Of a stretch of 64,000 bases of DNA, positions 11,644 to 23,703 are shown piece by piece. The position numbers and the translations under genes were made by a program. The notes beneath the pieces are model-generated. The model ran no database searches, was not told the DNA's origin, and was given only the letters and a program-made list of their open reading frames with translations. The DNA is taken from NCBI GenBank assembly GCA_030674185.1, contig CM060315.1, forward strand, positions 88,854,915 to 88,918,914, written 5' to 3'. The stretch comes from Monoplex corrugatus. Taxonomy: Eukaryota; Mollusca; Gastropoda; Littorinimorpha; Ranellidae. Positions within the stretch are counted from its first letter, which is position 1. Each line of letters begins with the position of its first letter.

Positions 11644-12477
11644 TGGCCTGATTGAAGTAACCTGGTACTTCTCCGGTGGAGAGGGAGACATTTAATAATA
11701 TCTGTGATAACTGTAACCACATCAGGCAAACACTGTTTTAGCAAGGAGGTGGGAAGAGGGTCAAGCACACAGCTTTTCGTTGGCATGGCTGAGATAAGTT
11801 CTTCAATTTCCTTACAGGAAACTGGTGCAAACTATTCTAGAACAGGACCTTCATACACAGCAAAGTCGGGTGGATCATGCACACTGGATTCCAGTTCATC
11901 ACGAATGCGTTGTGTCTTGTTTGCAAAAAAGTCAGAGAAGCATTGCGCCAAATCAGCCTGTACTAAAAAATCGATCAAAATTCACTCGATAAGATCAAAT
12001 AAAACGGTGAACTGACAAGTTAGGGGAATCCCCGTGCCTTGTGCAAAATATGACCACTTTTCTCTCCCAAACAAAAGAGCGATTGCCACAAGAGTAACAT
12101 CTCATGTACTTGTCTCTAAAATACCACATCAGCGGTGAGCCAGGCGGTCGCAAAAATGCGATATTGACGCCGAAAGGGTTAATCCCGTGTAAACATAGTT
12201 CATGAAGGAGAGCCACAAATAATAACAGGAAATCCGAAGCAAGTAATAGTACCACTAGAATATATATGAAGAAGAAAATGCATAACTCATTCGCGTATAC
12301 AAGTCTTTCATACACGAATAAGAAGAAAATATATTAAGTCATTTGATAAATACAAAATGTATTAAGTCATTTTAAGTCATTTGATAAATACAAAGTTTTT
12401 GTACAGAGACACACATGAAAACACACATACGTACATACACACATATAAAGTCATTCACAATGTTCAAACAATCATCA

Positions 12478-12600
12478 TCATAATCATCATGATTATCATC
12501 ATGATTATCATCATCATCATCATCACCGTGAATAAAATTAATATGATATAGATGATGATGTCTATAAGGCGCTTAATCTTGATGTATAAATTAAATCAAA
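12478..12600. repeat. (ATC)n microsatellite with LINE-tail-like word
   Basis: A (CAT/ATC)n tract at about 12478-12525 is followed by GATGATGTCTATAAGGCGC, resembling a diverged copy of the TATAGCGC tail seen elsewhere in the window. Confidence 0.45.
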
Positions 12601-12904
12601 GTCCACACTCTCATCTTTCATTCAAACGTTCACTCACAACGACAAAAACTACTTAAAGGTAAAAGCACATGCATACTGGGAGGAAGAAAAGAGAAGAAAA
12701 CAGAGATGGGGAGGGATGAAGGGGGAATCACTGCTGGACAAAAAGATATATTTTTCACTCAGTTGAACCAAGCTAGAAGAATATGGTGGACGGTTCTTAG
12801 TGCAGTGACCAGATGACTCTTTATGGAATTAAGGGAGAAAAAGAAGAAAAGTAGGAAGAGGGTTCAGACAGACTCACAGACTGCTGCAAACATTCAGATG
12901 AATA
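12601..12904. other. Unannotated spacer
   Basis: No gene or recognised element. It contains a purine-rich stretch (about 12680-12725). Confidence 0.4.
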
Positions 12905-13525
12905 CAGTAAACCTCGGATAGAACGAGATCGTCGGGACTGATGGTTATTCTCGTTGGATCCGAGGTGTCGTTGAATGCGAGGGGAGCATGTGATAAAGGG
13001 AAAGGCAAAAGAACTACCGGTACACAATCGATTTAGTGTGCAGTTTGTTGCCGTGACGGATGCTTCAATGTCAGTGCCGCGTTCAAGCACCCAACGCGTA
13101 ACGACGCTAAGCGAGGCCGCCTTCGAAAACGGTCGTTCTGATTGGTCGTTGGACGAAGTGCACGCGAGCGCTTTCCTTGCGAACGCAGGCCTGGGTCTTG
13201 CTTGTCCTTCACTCTCCGCCTTGGCTTATAACCCCCCCCCCCCTCTCCCTCCTCTGCGCCGCCTCGCAAACTAGCGGGCCCTGTTGTTCTCATCACGCCA
13301 GGCAGTGATGCAAACCGAATAAAGAAAGGGGGAAAAAAAGTGATTCAACTGGTTCATTCAACCAGCCATGGTTGTGCTCGTTAGAGCCGAGGCTGACTAT
13401 TTTGGTGCTCGTTCGATCCGATTTATTTTACTAACAGTTTATAAGGAATAAAACGGGGATTAAAATGTACCTCGTTGGATGCGAGGTCTCGTTTAATCCG
13501 AGCTCGTTGAATTCGAGGTTCACTG
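12905..13525. mobile_element. pogo/Tigger-like MITE with TA target duplication
   Basis: The left end reads CAGTAAACCTCGGATAGAAC and the right end, reverse complemented, CAGTGAACCTCGAATTCAAC. Both are directly flanked by TA (12903-12904 and 13526-13527), as in Tc1/mariner-pogo elements. Length is 621 bp with no transposase, so it is non-autonomous. Near both ends lie several near-palindromic words of the form CTCGTTNNATNCGAG. The interior is GC-rich with a C9 run near 13231. Confidence 0.8.
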
Positions 13526-14750
13526 TACAAAGACACTAGCACTGTTATTGCTATTTTTGTTCAAAGCTCAGCATATGAAAACAGGCCTAACTCACCCGAA
13601 ATTGCTTCTGGACATGACACTTCCTTAAATGCCAAAAATGCAGTTAAACATGTATCCAATTATCAGTCCTAAGAGGTTATATAAGGCTTTATAGAACACA
13701 TCCAGGTGAGTGGACCAGCAAGGCAGAAAATGACAGGAAGAGATAACAGAAAGCAAAGTAGAAAGGCAGAAACAAAGATAGTGACAGACAACAGGAAATG
13801 TCTAGCACAGAATTCCTTAAGACGGCGATACTATTTATTCTGAAAGTCCCCGGCATCCCCATGTGACACTGTGAGAATTCTATATAAATACAGACTCCTG
13901 CACACGCTCAGATAAACAGAGACCTTCAATGTTCAGACTGCTATTTAGATATTCACAAACACTTTATATTTCATATCAGTTACGTTTTCCAGCTCAATGC
14001 TCCATGAAACAGTAGGGAAGTTAGTTGATTTGTTTTTGTCCTCAATCTAGTGAACTTGTTTATGTGTTGTCGTTTGTGTTCGCATTCTATCTTTATGTTC
14101 CTTGCTTGTGTTTGCTTAAATGCTGTGTTGTGTCTACCGTACATTTTGGATAAACATGACTGGAACAACAACCGATGGCAGTTGATTCTCTATTTCCAGA
14201 ATCGTTTTATTTCTGTAGAACTTTACCAGTCAAGCCAACTAAAAATAATGTCTTAACACAGAAACACAAAACAACCATTATTGATACATAAAAGTGCTGA
14301 CAGCCACTTTGACTCAGACTGTGAAATAATTAGTGTGTATCAGAAAACTCACGACAGTTCAGAAAAATGTCAAGACTCTGTGAGTGTTGCACCGACTACA
14401 CAGAGCTCCTGGAGTATTCAGATGGAAATAACGAGACCTGGCATGATTAGGCTCACAATTCGGATGTAGATAATCATGGACAGATGGATGGATTTGATTT
14501 GAGATTTCACAAGGACACAAACTCCTGGAACTTCAAGCTTTCAGACTGAGAAGCAGATTCATGTCCATGCTCAAAGACGGAAGTAGAAAGTTGTGTGAAT
14601 GTTAGGAAGAACGCTTAATCAAACGTATGTCAAGGTGAACAAGCTGATAGAAGGAATATATCAAATATTCACACAGATGTGAAAACTCCTGAGTGCCCAA
14701 ATGGATGCACAGTATTCCGTAAGCATTCAACATGATGCTGTCACAGTGAC
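13526..14750. other. Unannotated region
   Basis: No convincing gene. Open frames here are short, overlap on opposite strands and have no recognisable domain. Phrases such as CAGACTCCTG and TGTTCAGA recur loosely and may be the worn edge of the degenerate repeats that follow. Confidence 0.4.
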
Positions 14751-14754
14751 ATCA

Positions 14755-14815
14755 GTTAAAATGTACATCATGGTTCAGTGTACATCACGGTTCAGTGTAC
14801 ATCACGGTTCAGAAC
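14755..14815. repeat. 21-bp triplet repeat
   Basis: Three tandem copies of a 21-bp unit: TGTACATCATGGTTCAG once, then TGTACATCACGGTTCAG twice, joined by TG. Confidence 0.85.
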
Positions 14816-14949
14816 ATTGAGTGTTGAGATGAATATTCAGTCTGTATGTAAAGATGAAGAAGCCAGTGAATCTGAATCAAGTCTTTCTCTTGGACCTGCA
14901 AGCTTTTGAAAATGTAGTTGGAAGATGTACAGGATCATGTCACAGTGTT

Positions 14950-15420
14950 CGCATGGGATCTGTGGACTTTTCAAATGGATCAGCAAATGGATTTAACACA
15001 ATAATAGTAACACAGATTTGAAATTTTCTGATATTTCATATAAATGCTGACTCCAGTGATCAGAATGGCGAATGTGTTAGGATGAGTACTGAGACATGCG
15101 CATAAATATTGACAAAGCAGATGGACTGCAGATAAATATTAACACAGAACTGAAAACTCACAGGACTTCACATGTATGCCTAAGCTCCAGAGTTCACAAT
15201 GGCATATGTGTTATGTGTTATGATGAATACTGAGACATACACAGAAACATGGTCAAGCAGATGCATTTCAATAGAATGTTAACACAGATCTGAAAACTTA
15301 TAGGACTTCACGTATACACTCAGACTGCAGTGTTCAGACAAATGCACACACTGTGACACACACAATGTTCAGGTGAATACTGACATTTAAATAAAGATGA
15401 CCAGACAGGTGGACTTTCAA
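14950..15420. repeat. Degenerate tandem repeat, about 135-140 bp
   Basis: The phrase CACAGATTTGAAA / CACAGAACTGAAAACTC / CACAGATCTGAAAAC recurs at about 15012, 15145 and 15285. Each is followed by a GGACTTCAC-like word, then CTCCAG, TTCA and GAATACTGAGACAT. Copies are strongly diverged, so this is an old array. Confidence 0.6.
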
Positions 15421-15968
15421 ATTTGATATTCACTAATGTGCTACTTCCGAACATTCAAATGAATTATGAAAAGCTAAAAGGGCATACATAACCCCTATAA
15501 CTCAGGGTCGTTTGAGAGTGAGACAGGAATTTCAGAATCCAGGAACTTTCCAGAATGGGTCCCACACTTCTCCCTAAATGCTTAACTTTCTTGTTTTGGT
15601 TTCTCAAGATAACATGTCGATGCTCAGAATGATTTCCATGATGCAATGATGACATGTAATGCAGAAAATCCAAAGTGATCATGAAAAAAAAAACATGGCC
15701 TGCCAAAGAGTTGATACCACAACCCCTGCATTATGACCATGGCACTTTCACAACTACGCTAATGGGTTACTCAAAAATATTGTTAATGAGGCAGATAATA
15801 ACCGCTCTTCAAGTGTTCAAATGAGTTCTCAGGATTGTTCAGAGAAACTCACAATCGTCTGAGTGTTCACATGGATATGCAGACTTGCGTAACTGTTTCG
15901 ATAGAAGTTTGGGTTCTTGTAAAGGTTCAAACAGACATGGTGACTCAAATGAGCGATCTGACAATCTG

Positions 15969-16612
15969 GGTGTTCACCAGGACGGGATGGGTGTTCACAA
16001 TGACGACTGAATGTTCACAGTGATAGCTGGGTGTTCACAGTGATAGCTGGGTGTTCACAGTGTTGACTGACTTCACAGTAATGGCTGAGTGTTCACAGTG
16101 ATGGCTGAATGTTCACACTGATGGTTGGGTGTTCACAGTGATGGCTGAATGTTCACAGAGATGGTTGGGTGTTCACAGTGATGGCTGAATGTTCACAGTG
16201 ATGGCTGAATGTTCACAGTGATGGCTGAATGTTCACAGTGATGGCTGAATGTTCACAGTGATAGCCGGGTATTCACTTGTGATGGCTGAATGTTCACAGA
16301 GATCGTTGGGTGTTCACAGTGTTGGCTGACTTCACAGTAATGGCTGAGTGTTCACAGTGATGGCTGAATGTTCACACTGATGGTTGGGTGTTCACAGTGA
16401 TGGCTGCATGTTCACAGAGATGGTTGGGTGTTCACAGTGCTGGCTGACTTCACAGTAATGGCTGAGTGTTCACAGTGATGGCTGAATGTTCACACTGATG
16501 GGTGTTCACAGTGATGGCTGAATGTTCACAGAGATGGTTGGGTGTTCACAGTGTTGGCTGACTTCACAGTAATGGCTGAGTGTTCACAACAATGGCTGAG
16601 TGTTCACAGGGA
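15969..16612. repeat. 20-bp minisatellite array with larger blocks
   Basis: The basic unit is TGTTCACAGTGATGGCTGAA. Shortened units (GGCTGACTTCACAGTAATG) are interspersed, and a block of several units beginning at TTGGCTGACTTCACAG recurs about four times (near 16063, 16322, 16440 and 16554), giving a weak higher-order structure. Confidence 0.9.
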
Positions 16613-16732
16613 TGAATATATTTCTGACATGCTCAGACCCACATTCAAACTTCCAAAATTATTGATGTGGATTAATAATCTCCAAGTATACAAATCAAGG
16701 ATAAGAAGGTAAAATGGTACAGGTAGTCCCAT

Positions 16733-18090
16733 TCTCCCTAAAAGTCTCTCTCCAATCAGCTTGTTCCTGGTGGTTTACTGTCCCTAAAAGTCTCTCTCCT
16801 ATCAGCTTGTTCCTGGTGGTTTACTGTCCCTAACAGTCTCTCTCCTATCAGCTTGTTCCTGGTGGTTTACTGTCCCTAACAGTCTCTCTCCTATCAGCTT
16901 TTTCCTGGTGGGTTTCTCTCCCTAAGAGTCTCTCTCCTATCAGTTTTTTCCTGGTGGTTTACTATCCCTAAAAGTCTCTCTCCTATCAGCTTGTTCCTGA
17001 TGGTTTACTGTCCCTAAAAGTCTCTCTCCTATCAGCTTGTTCCTGGTGGTTTACTGTCCCTAAAAGTCTCTCTCCTATCAGTTTTTTCCTGGTGGTTTAC
17101 TGTCCCTAAAGGTCTCTCTCCTATCAGCTTGTTCCTGGTAGTTTACTATCCCTAAAAGTCTCTCTCCTATCAGTTTTTTCCTGGTGGTTTACTGTCCCTA
17201 AAAGTCTCTCTCCTATCAGCTTGTTCCTGGTGGTTTACTATCCCTAAAAGTCTCTCTCCTATCAGCTTGTTCCTGGTGGTTTACTGTCCCTAACAGTCTC
17301 TCTCCTATCAGCTTGTTCCTGGTGGTTTACTGTCCCTAAAGGTCTCTCTCCTATCAGCTTGTTCCTGGTGGTTTACTGTCCCTAAAAGTCTCTCTCCTAT
17401 CAGCTTGTTCCTGGTGGGTTTCTATCCCTAAAAGTCTCTCTCCTATCAGCTTTTTCCTGGTGGTTTACTATCCCTAAGAGTCTCTCTCCTATAAACTTTT
17501 CCTGGTGGGTTTCAATCCCTAAAAGTCTCTCCTATCAGCTTTTTCCTGGTGGTTTTATATTCCTAAAAGTCTTTCTCCTATCAGCGTTTTCCTGGTGGTT
17601 TTATAGCCCTAAAAGTCTCTCTCCTATCAGCGTTTTCCGTGTGGTTTTATATCCCTAAAAGTCTTTCTCCTATCAGCGTTTTCCTGGTGGTTTTATAGCC
17701 CTAAAAGTCTCTCTCCTATCAGCGTTTTCCGTGTGGTTTTATATCCCTAAAAGTCTCTCTCCTATCAGCGTTTTCCTGGTGGTTTTATATCCCTAAAAGT
17801 CTTTCTCCTATCAGCGTTTTCCTGGTGGTTTTATAGCCCTAAAAGTCTCTCTCCTATCAGCGTTTTCCTGGTGGTTTTATAGCCCTAAAAGTCTCTCTCC
17901 TATCAGCGTTTTCCTGGTGTTTTATATCCCTAAAAGTCTCTCTCTTATCAGCTTTTTCCGGTGGTTTTATAGCCCTAAAAGTCTCTCTCCTATCAGCTTT
18001 TTCGTGTAGTTTAGTCCCTGTCTACTCCTATCGGCTTTTCCCTGGTTGTTTACTGTCCACAAAAAGTCTCTCTCCAATCAGCCTTTTCCT
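16733..18090. repeat. 46-bp minisatellite array with two subfamilies
   Basis: About 29 copies of a unit containing TCCCTAAAAGTCTCTCTCCT, then ATCAGCTTGTTCCTGGTGGT. Up to about 17520 most copies have GCTTGTTCCTGGTGGTTTACTG; after that most have GCGTTTTCCTGGTGGTTTTATA. The change is sharp, indicating local homogenisation of two variants. Confidence 0.95.
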
Positions 18091-18194
18091 TTCGTTTGCA
18101 GTCCAACATCTTACCCACATGAATATTACACCTGTCAGTGGTCTGGTGGAATGGAACGTTTGGGTGGATCAAGAAATTCCCAGGCATGGTCAGA

Positions 18195-18480
18195 TGATCG
18201 CTCAAACTTTTGTACACGCTACAATAGAATCTCAGAATCATCAGGTGTTGAGGCGGGTGCTCGGTATCCTGCAGATTTCCAATGAACGCTCAAACTTTTG
18301 CAGTTGTTGATGAAAACTCAAAATCCTGTAGGTGTTTCAGGTGGGTGCTTGAAAACCTGCTGATGTTCAGATGAACGTTCACAATTCCGCAGGAGTTGAA
18401 ATAGAAAGTTGGACACTTACAGGTGTTCAGGAAGATGGTCATATTCCAAACAATTTGAAGACTGCGTACACTTTGCTCCA
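18195..18480. repeat. Degenerate repeat of about 90 bp
   Basis: The words GCTCAAACTTTTG (about 18199 and 18288) and TGTTCAGATGAACGTTCACA mark two to three diverged copies. No coding potential is seen. Confidence 0.5.
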
Positions 18481-18599
18481 CCATAAGTACTGGATTGGCT
18501 GCGGAACAGACAGAAAAATGTTAGAAGCATACTATGATAGACTCCCACATGTACGTATTCTATTATAAACAATTTTTAAAAAAATCAGAAGCAAACTAA

Positions 18600-18720
18600 T
18601 CAACAAATTATTTAACCAACCAATCCAACCGATAAGTCGACCAATCAATTAACCAACCAACCAACAATCAACTGACTAACCAACTAAACTAATGACTAAA
18701 CCAACCAACCAACCAACTCA
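18600..18720. repeat. ACCAA-type low-complexity repeat, part 1
   Basis: An irregular chain of AACCAACCAACTAA-like words. Confidence 0.8.
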
Positions 18721-19079
18721 TACATGCCTACCCCAGAATGTATATTTTTTCAGGAAAAACGTCAATGAATATAAAGAACAGACGCTAAGTTTAAGGAACA
18801 TGGCAGAGAAAAAAGTCATAAGCATACATACCACAGGCTAACCGAAACCCATAGTACTTTGGGTTAACTATTTTGCATGTGAGTGAAAGTAACTGATTGA
18901 AAAGCTCTTGGTAAACTATGAAGTTGTGAAATTTACTGCTCTCGTCTTCGTTTTCTTCACAAATTTTTTAGCAACATTTGTATTTTGCAGAACAGGCTTT
19001 TGTGTCCATACTTCCGTAACACCCTGCCAAAACATATGGCTTTCCGAAACAAATGTGGATGTCCCACAATGGTAAGCAT

Positions 19080-19640
19080 GCCTGACAACTAACCAACCTA
19101 TTGTCAACCAACTAATCGAGTAATCAACCAACTAATCGAATAACCAACTAACCGATCAACAAATCAAATAAACTAACCCACCAACTGACCTACTAACCAT
19201 CCAAACAACTGAGTCACAAATCAATTAATCAACTAATTGACCAACTGACCAATTAACCAACCAACCAAATGACCGACAAGCCTACCAACAGACCAACAAA
19301 CTTAACCAACAACTTGCTAATCATTGTCCAACCAACTAACTAACAAACCAGTTGACCAACTGACCAACCAATCAATTGACTGACCGACCAACCAACCGAC
19401 TGACAAACTGACTGACTAACCCAACAAACGACCGCTCAGTCAATTAACTAACAATGGGCTGACTTGCCGACTGACTACCTAACCAACCAACCAGACTGAC
19501 CAGCTGGCCAGTCACCCAGCAGCCAGCCAACCAACAAATCGACCAACGATCAACTGACTGATTGATCGATCAACCGACTGACTGATTCACCAATCAACCA
19601 ATTGATCAAGCAAATAACTAACCAACCAACTCAATAACTC
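19080..19640. repeat. ACCAA-type low-complexity repeat, part 2
   Basis: A longer irregular chain of 4-bp-based words (CCAA, CTAA, CTGA, TCAA). Together with part 1 it surrounds about 350 bp of more complex sequence in which I see no gene. Confidence 0.8.
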
Positions 19641-19844
19641 AAGATCATACCATTTTGTAAGAAATAAGGAATAATATTACCAGTTCACAAAGAATGAAAG
19701 GAAGAAAAATATATAAATGAATCATTTGCCCAGCAGTGATTTCCCCTTCTGCGTGCCCACCCTTCTGCCCAACTCCCCTCCTGTCCTCCTCCTCCTGGTT
19801 AGCATGCACTTTGTGCCCTGAAGTTTTGGATCGTTGTTGGGTGA

Positions 19845-19962
19845 TTGTTGTGGTGAATGATGGAGTGTGTGCTTTGATATGATTCTTGTGGTGAATGATG
19901 GAGTGTGTGCTTTGATATGATTCTTGTGGTGAATGATGGAGTGTGTGCTTTAATATGATTCT
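19845..19962. repeat. 38-bp repeat, three copies
   Basis: Three tandem copies of GTGGTGAATGATGGAGTGTG followed by TGCTTTGATATGATTCTT; the last copy has TTTAATATG. No relation to the 38-bp array at 5456 is seen. Confidence 0.9.
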
Positions 19963-19979
19963 TATATCAAGATCTGGCA

Positions 19980-20640
19980 CCTTATGAATTCATTGGTATC
20001 ATCATCATCGTCGTCGTTATTGTTATTTTATTATTTATTGTTATTGTTATCATCATTGTTATTATTTGATAAATACACTGAAAATCCCACCCGACCTCCA
20101 TTTTCTGTAAAGAGCATGGACAGTAAAAGCACAAAAAACAACTTTATTTTCACCTTAATTATGCACTCCTCTACCCCCTGGGAATTATTCAATACAGATT
20201 TTGATAACAGTTACACCGATATGAAAAAAAAGACACTGAACAGCTCCTGTTAGCAGCTGATGTCCCATCAATCTAAACAACCAATATCTGCATCATTTTG
20301 AAGTACTTACTGATAGCTCTGTTTTAACTAATAGTGAAACTAGAGGTGGCTTCATAATCTAAAAATTTAAAGGAGAAAGCTTTACTCTTTAGGGAATAGG
20401 TATTCCGTTTTCATTTTGAATTAGTTGCCATCCTCTGCTTTGTGAAATGACTATCAATTGGCGTCGGGAGCTTGGAAGGTGATTGTCCGGCGGAGAGTGG
20501 TGAGGCACTGGTATTCCGGGTCCCATCCAAACCCTTGTGGTGTTTCTTGTTAAGTATAGTCGATCTTGTAGATTTGAAATCTGCATTACAGGCCCTAAAG
20601 ACTTACAAACAAACAAACAAACAAACAAACAAACATCATC
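19980..20640. other. Spacer ending in (CAAA)n; no gene recognised
   Basis: An (ATC/GTT/TTA) low-complexity start (about 19998-20070) is followed by unremarkable sequence and a (CAAA)5-type tract at about 20608-20635, abutting the 3' end of the RTE LINE. The block before the tract could be a SINE-like insertion, but no A/B boxes are clear. Confidence 0.35.
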
Positions 20641-20642
20641 AT

Positions 20643-23083
20643 CATCGAATGCCCTGCCTCATGGTGTTGGCGATCATGGCCTTCCATATGTATCTATCCC
20701 TTGTTGCTACAAGCACATCTTCCACCCTCCCTGTCCTCAGGCACCCTGCAAGTCCGTCCAATATTTTCTCCCTGGGTCTACCTGCTGCTCTCTTTCCCTC
20801 CAGCTTTCCTGTTGTAACCAAGTGCTCTAATTCCCCTTGCCTCATAAAATGGCCTATAAATGTTGCCTGTCTTTTGTGTGTCTGTCTCCATCAAGACTGT
20901 CTCGTTTGTTTTATTTGCTGTCCATGGAACTCTCAACATTCTTTTTAGAAACCACATCTTGGCTGCCTCAATTTTGTTCTGGTTTTGCATGTTGACTGTC
21001 CACGCTTCACAACCGTATAACATTATCAGTTCTATATAACATTCAAGAACTATCTTCCTGATGTTCACTGATAGGCATTTGTTGGTAAGAATGCTTTTCA
21101 TCTTCCTGAATGCTGTTTAGGCTGGGCCGATTCTGCTGGCTATTTCTGATTTGCATCTGCCATCTGATGAGATGACCGTTTCAAGATATTTAAACTTATC
21201 AACCTGTCTCAAGGCTGTGCCATTTGCTGTTATTTTGCATGAGGGGATTTCATGTTTTTAACTGATTACCATGTCTTCAGCCTTCTTGCTATTTAGCTCC
21301 AACCCTTTATTTTTGCTTTCTATTTCTAATATATTCACAAGGTTTTGTAGGTCCCTTTCATTTTTTGCAATTAGCACGGTTTCATCTGCGTAACGATGTT
21401 GTTATCATTTTTCCTCCAACCTTTAATCCAGGGTTTCTTCTAGGTTTCTCATGATGTTTTTGCCTTAAAGTGAAAACAGATCTGGTGACAAAACACAACC
21501 TTGCCTGACTCCTCTTTTGATATTTTGGAAAATGCTTATATCGTTTTCTATTCTCATTGGAGCTGTTTGTTCCCAATACATATTTCTGATTATTCGTAAT
21601 CTTTTCCATCAGTATTGAGTCATTTTAGTTGGTTGATCAGTTCTTCTGTCTTACCCGATCGAAAGCCTTGGTCTAATCAACAAAGCATAAACATAAATCC
21701 TTATTCAACTCAAATGACCTCTCTATGATAGTTCTTAGGAAGTATATGGCATAAATAGTTCCTTTCCCTTCGGCAAATCCACACTGTTCTTCTGCTATTT
21801 CTCTTTTGATTCTGTTCCTTGTCCTCATCATGATTATTCTTAATAGGACTTTTGTTACATGACTCATCAAGCTGATTGTGCCATGGAGTTCGCATTCTGT
21901 AGCTCCCGTTTTCTTTGGAACAGCAATGAAACTTGATTTTGACATATCTTTGGGGATTTTTCTGGTGTCATAAATTTCATTAAAGACTTATTTTTTCAAT
22001 ACCAAATTCCTCCAGCACTTCAATCATCTCTATAGTAATATTGTCTGGTCCTGGGTTTTTTCCTGGTTTCATCTTTTACAGTGCTGCTCTAACTTCATCT
22101 TTTATTAGCGGTGGCCCTTCAACGTTCTTTATCATAATGTGTCCTTCGTTTCTGTCATCTTCAAAAAGGTATTTAATGTACTCTCCCCATCTGTCTAATA
22201 TTTTGTCTTTTTCCATGATAAGCGTACCGTCTTTCGATTTTAAGCAATCAGTTGATGTGCATGTCTTTTTCCTGTGGACAATTTCTTTAATTCTTCTGTA
22301 CATACCCTGAGGATTTGTTTAGTGTCGATCTTCTATTTCTTTACACTTTGTTTTTAGGCAAGCTTCCTTAGCTTCATTGCACCTATTCCTGATTTCTTTG
22401 TTTATCTTCCTGTATCTTTCCTCCTTTCCCTTTGCCTTCCTCTGTTCCTCCATCAAGCCTATAATTTCTTTTGTCCTCCAGTTCTTTTTTGCTTTTCTAT
22501 CTCCTATAGGGATTTTTTCATGAGCTTTATTTAACGAGTTTCTCAACTTCGTCCATTATTCCTCAGTCACCAACGTCTTCCAGAGCACTGAATTTGATTT
22601 AAAAATGTACGTTAAATTTTTTACGTATCGCTTCATCTGTCTTTAAGAGTCCAAGATTTAGTTTGATGTTGCTTTTGGTCTGTTTCCTTTTCCATAATTT
22701 CAGCCTAAATCTTCCCATTTCAGGATTGTGGTCACTGTTGCAGTCTGCGTCTGGTAGTGTTTTTGCTGTCAGCAAAGAATTTCTAAATCATTTCTTGATC
22801 AGGATGTAGTCAATTTGATTTTTGGTATTACCTCCTGGACTCATCCATGTCCATTTTCTTCAATTAGGCTGCTCAAACCAGGTGTTTCCTACTATGAACT
22901 CATTCATCTGTGCCCATTCTACAGGTTCCACCCCCCCCCTTTCATTTTGTGTACCAAGGCCTTGAGGTCCAACTATATCCTCACCCTATCCTGTCCCACT
23001 TTAGCATTAAAATTTCCCATCATTGTTGTAACTTCTTGGACATCTTTATACTTCATAGAAGTTGTCAATGTTGTCCTGAGTAC
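20643..23083 (-). mobile_element. RTE-type LINE copy 1, minus strand, decayed
   Basis: Minus-strand reading from high to low coordinate gives: an endonuclease end with FNAKVGQDRV (about 23000); linker KNWRTKEIIGLMEEQRKAKGKEERY (about 22450); RDDRNEGHIM and a DEVRAAL segment (22090); FIAVPKKTGATECE and EEQCGFAEGKGT (21780-21940); CFVD-TKAFDR (about 21670); a YADETVL-like motif C; and the C-terminus LTNKCLSVNIRK, CEAWTVN, LKRMLRVPWTANKTNE and GRPREKILDGL. It ends at GGCAGGGCATTCGATGATGATG, the (GAT)n-type 3' end seen in the other copies. The C-terminal layout is that of the RTE/BovB clade. Many frameshifts are present. Confidence 0.88.
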
Positions 23084-23084
23084 T

Positions 23085-23345
23085 TACTTCATTGTACATA
23101 TTTCTGATTTCCCTGTTTATCCTTTTGTATTTATCATCTTTTCCCTTTGCCTTCCCCCATTCTTCCATCAAGCCTATACTTTCTTTTGTCATCCAGTTCT
23201 TTTTTTGCTCTTCTTTCAACTCTAGCAATTTCTTCACAAAGCTTGTTTTATTTATCGAGTTTCTCAACTTTGTCCATTGTTTCTCATTGTCACCAACGTC
23301 CTCCAGAGCACTGAATTTGTTTTGAACATGTACGTTAACGCAGAG
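23085..23345 (-). mobile_element. RTE linker fragment joined to copy 1
   Basis: Encodes FSALEDVGDNEKQWTKLRNSINK, then KNWMTKESIGLMEEWGKAKGK, up to RNMYNE, where it abruptly joins the endonuclease text of copy 1. The same linker segment is present again inside copy 1 (22319-22620), so this is a separate fragment. Confidence 0.75.
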
Positions 23346-23394
23346 CTTGTGTTTCGCTAAATTTAGAAGTGAACAGTATTAAAAAAAACAAAAA

Positions 23395-23703
23395 AACTGT
23401 AGTGTTGTCCGTATGCTTGTGTCACTTCGGTTTTAGCTCTCTTAGCAGAGGGAGTTAGGGCCAGTGTAGCGGAAGTCATTTCTGTCTCAGACAGAAGAAG
23501 CGTAGTGTTTCCGTATCTTGTGTACTTCGGTTTAGCTCTTAGCAAGGATTAGGGCCATGTAGCGGAAGTCATTTTGTCTCAGACAGAAAAGCGTAGTGTT
23601 GTCCGTATGCTTGTGTCACTTCGGTTTTAGCTCTCTTAGCAGAGGGAGTTAGGGCCAGTGTAGCGGAAGTCATTTCTGTCTCAGACAGAAGAAGCGTAGT
23701 GTT
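23395..23703. repeat. 103-bp repeat, three copies, with inner palindrome
   Basis: Three tandem copies of a unit running from GTAGTGTTGTCCGTATGCTT to the palindromic word TTCTGTCTCAGACAGAA. Copies 1 and 3 are almost identical, while the middle copy (about 23501-23591) has about a dozen scattered base losses. No coding frame runs through it. Confidence 0.9.

Larger units (their letters stand above)
9420..12000 (-). mobile_element. CR1/L2-like LINE, minus strand, interrupted
   Basis: From high to low coordinate the minus strand reads: DLAQCFSDFFANKTQRIRDE (about 11950), KSCVLDPLPTSLLKQCLPD, SLSTGEVPGYFNQAIV (about 11650), NYRLVSNLPFLSKVL (repeated, see the 62-bp array), VRQSAYRGGHSAETTVL (10840), LLTLSDLSAAFDALDHSVL (motif A), GVPQGSVLGPVLFTLY (motif B), a YADDTVLS-like motif C (about 10440), then RLDYCNSILAGLLDEKISRLQ, HVTPLLKELHWLPV and WNELPTSLRDVPTLQAFKIKLKTHLF to a stop near 9645. 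The 3' UTR carries an (AC)n insertion (9530-9620) and ends in GCGCTATACAAAAGC with (TTA)n at about 9425. These blocks are diagnostic for the CR1/L2 group. Scattered stops and frameshifts make it dead. Confidence 0.88.

Noticed and set aside
8999..12184. One MITE spanning TTAACCCTTTC (8999) to GAAAGGGTTAA (12184)
   Set aside because: The ends share only about eleven bases and the inner sequence does not pair, so a single element split by the CR1/L2 LINE is not supported.
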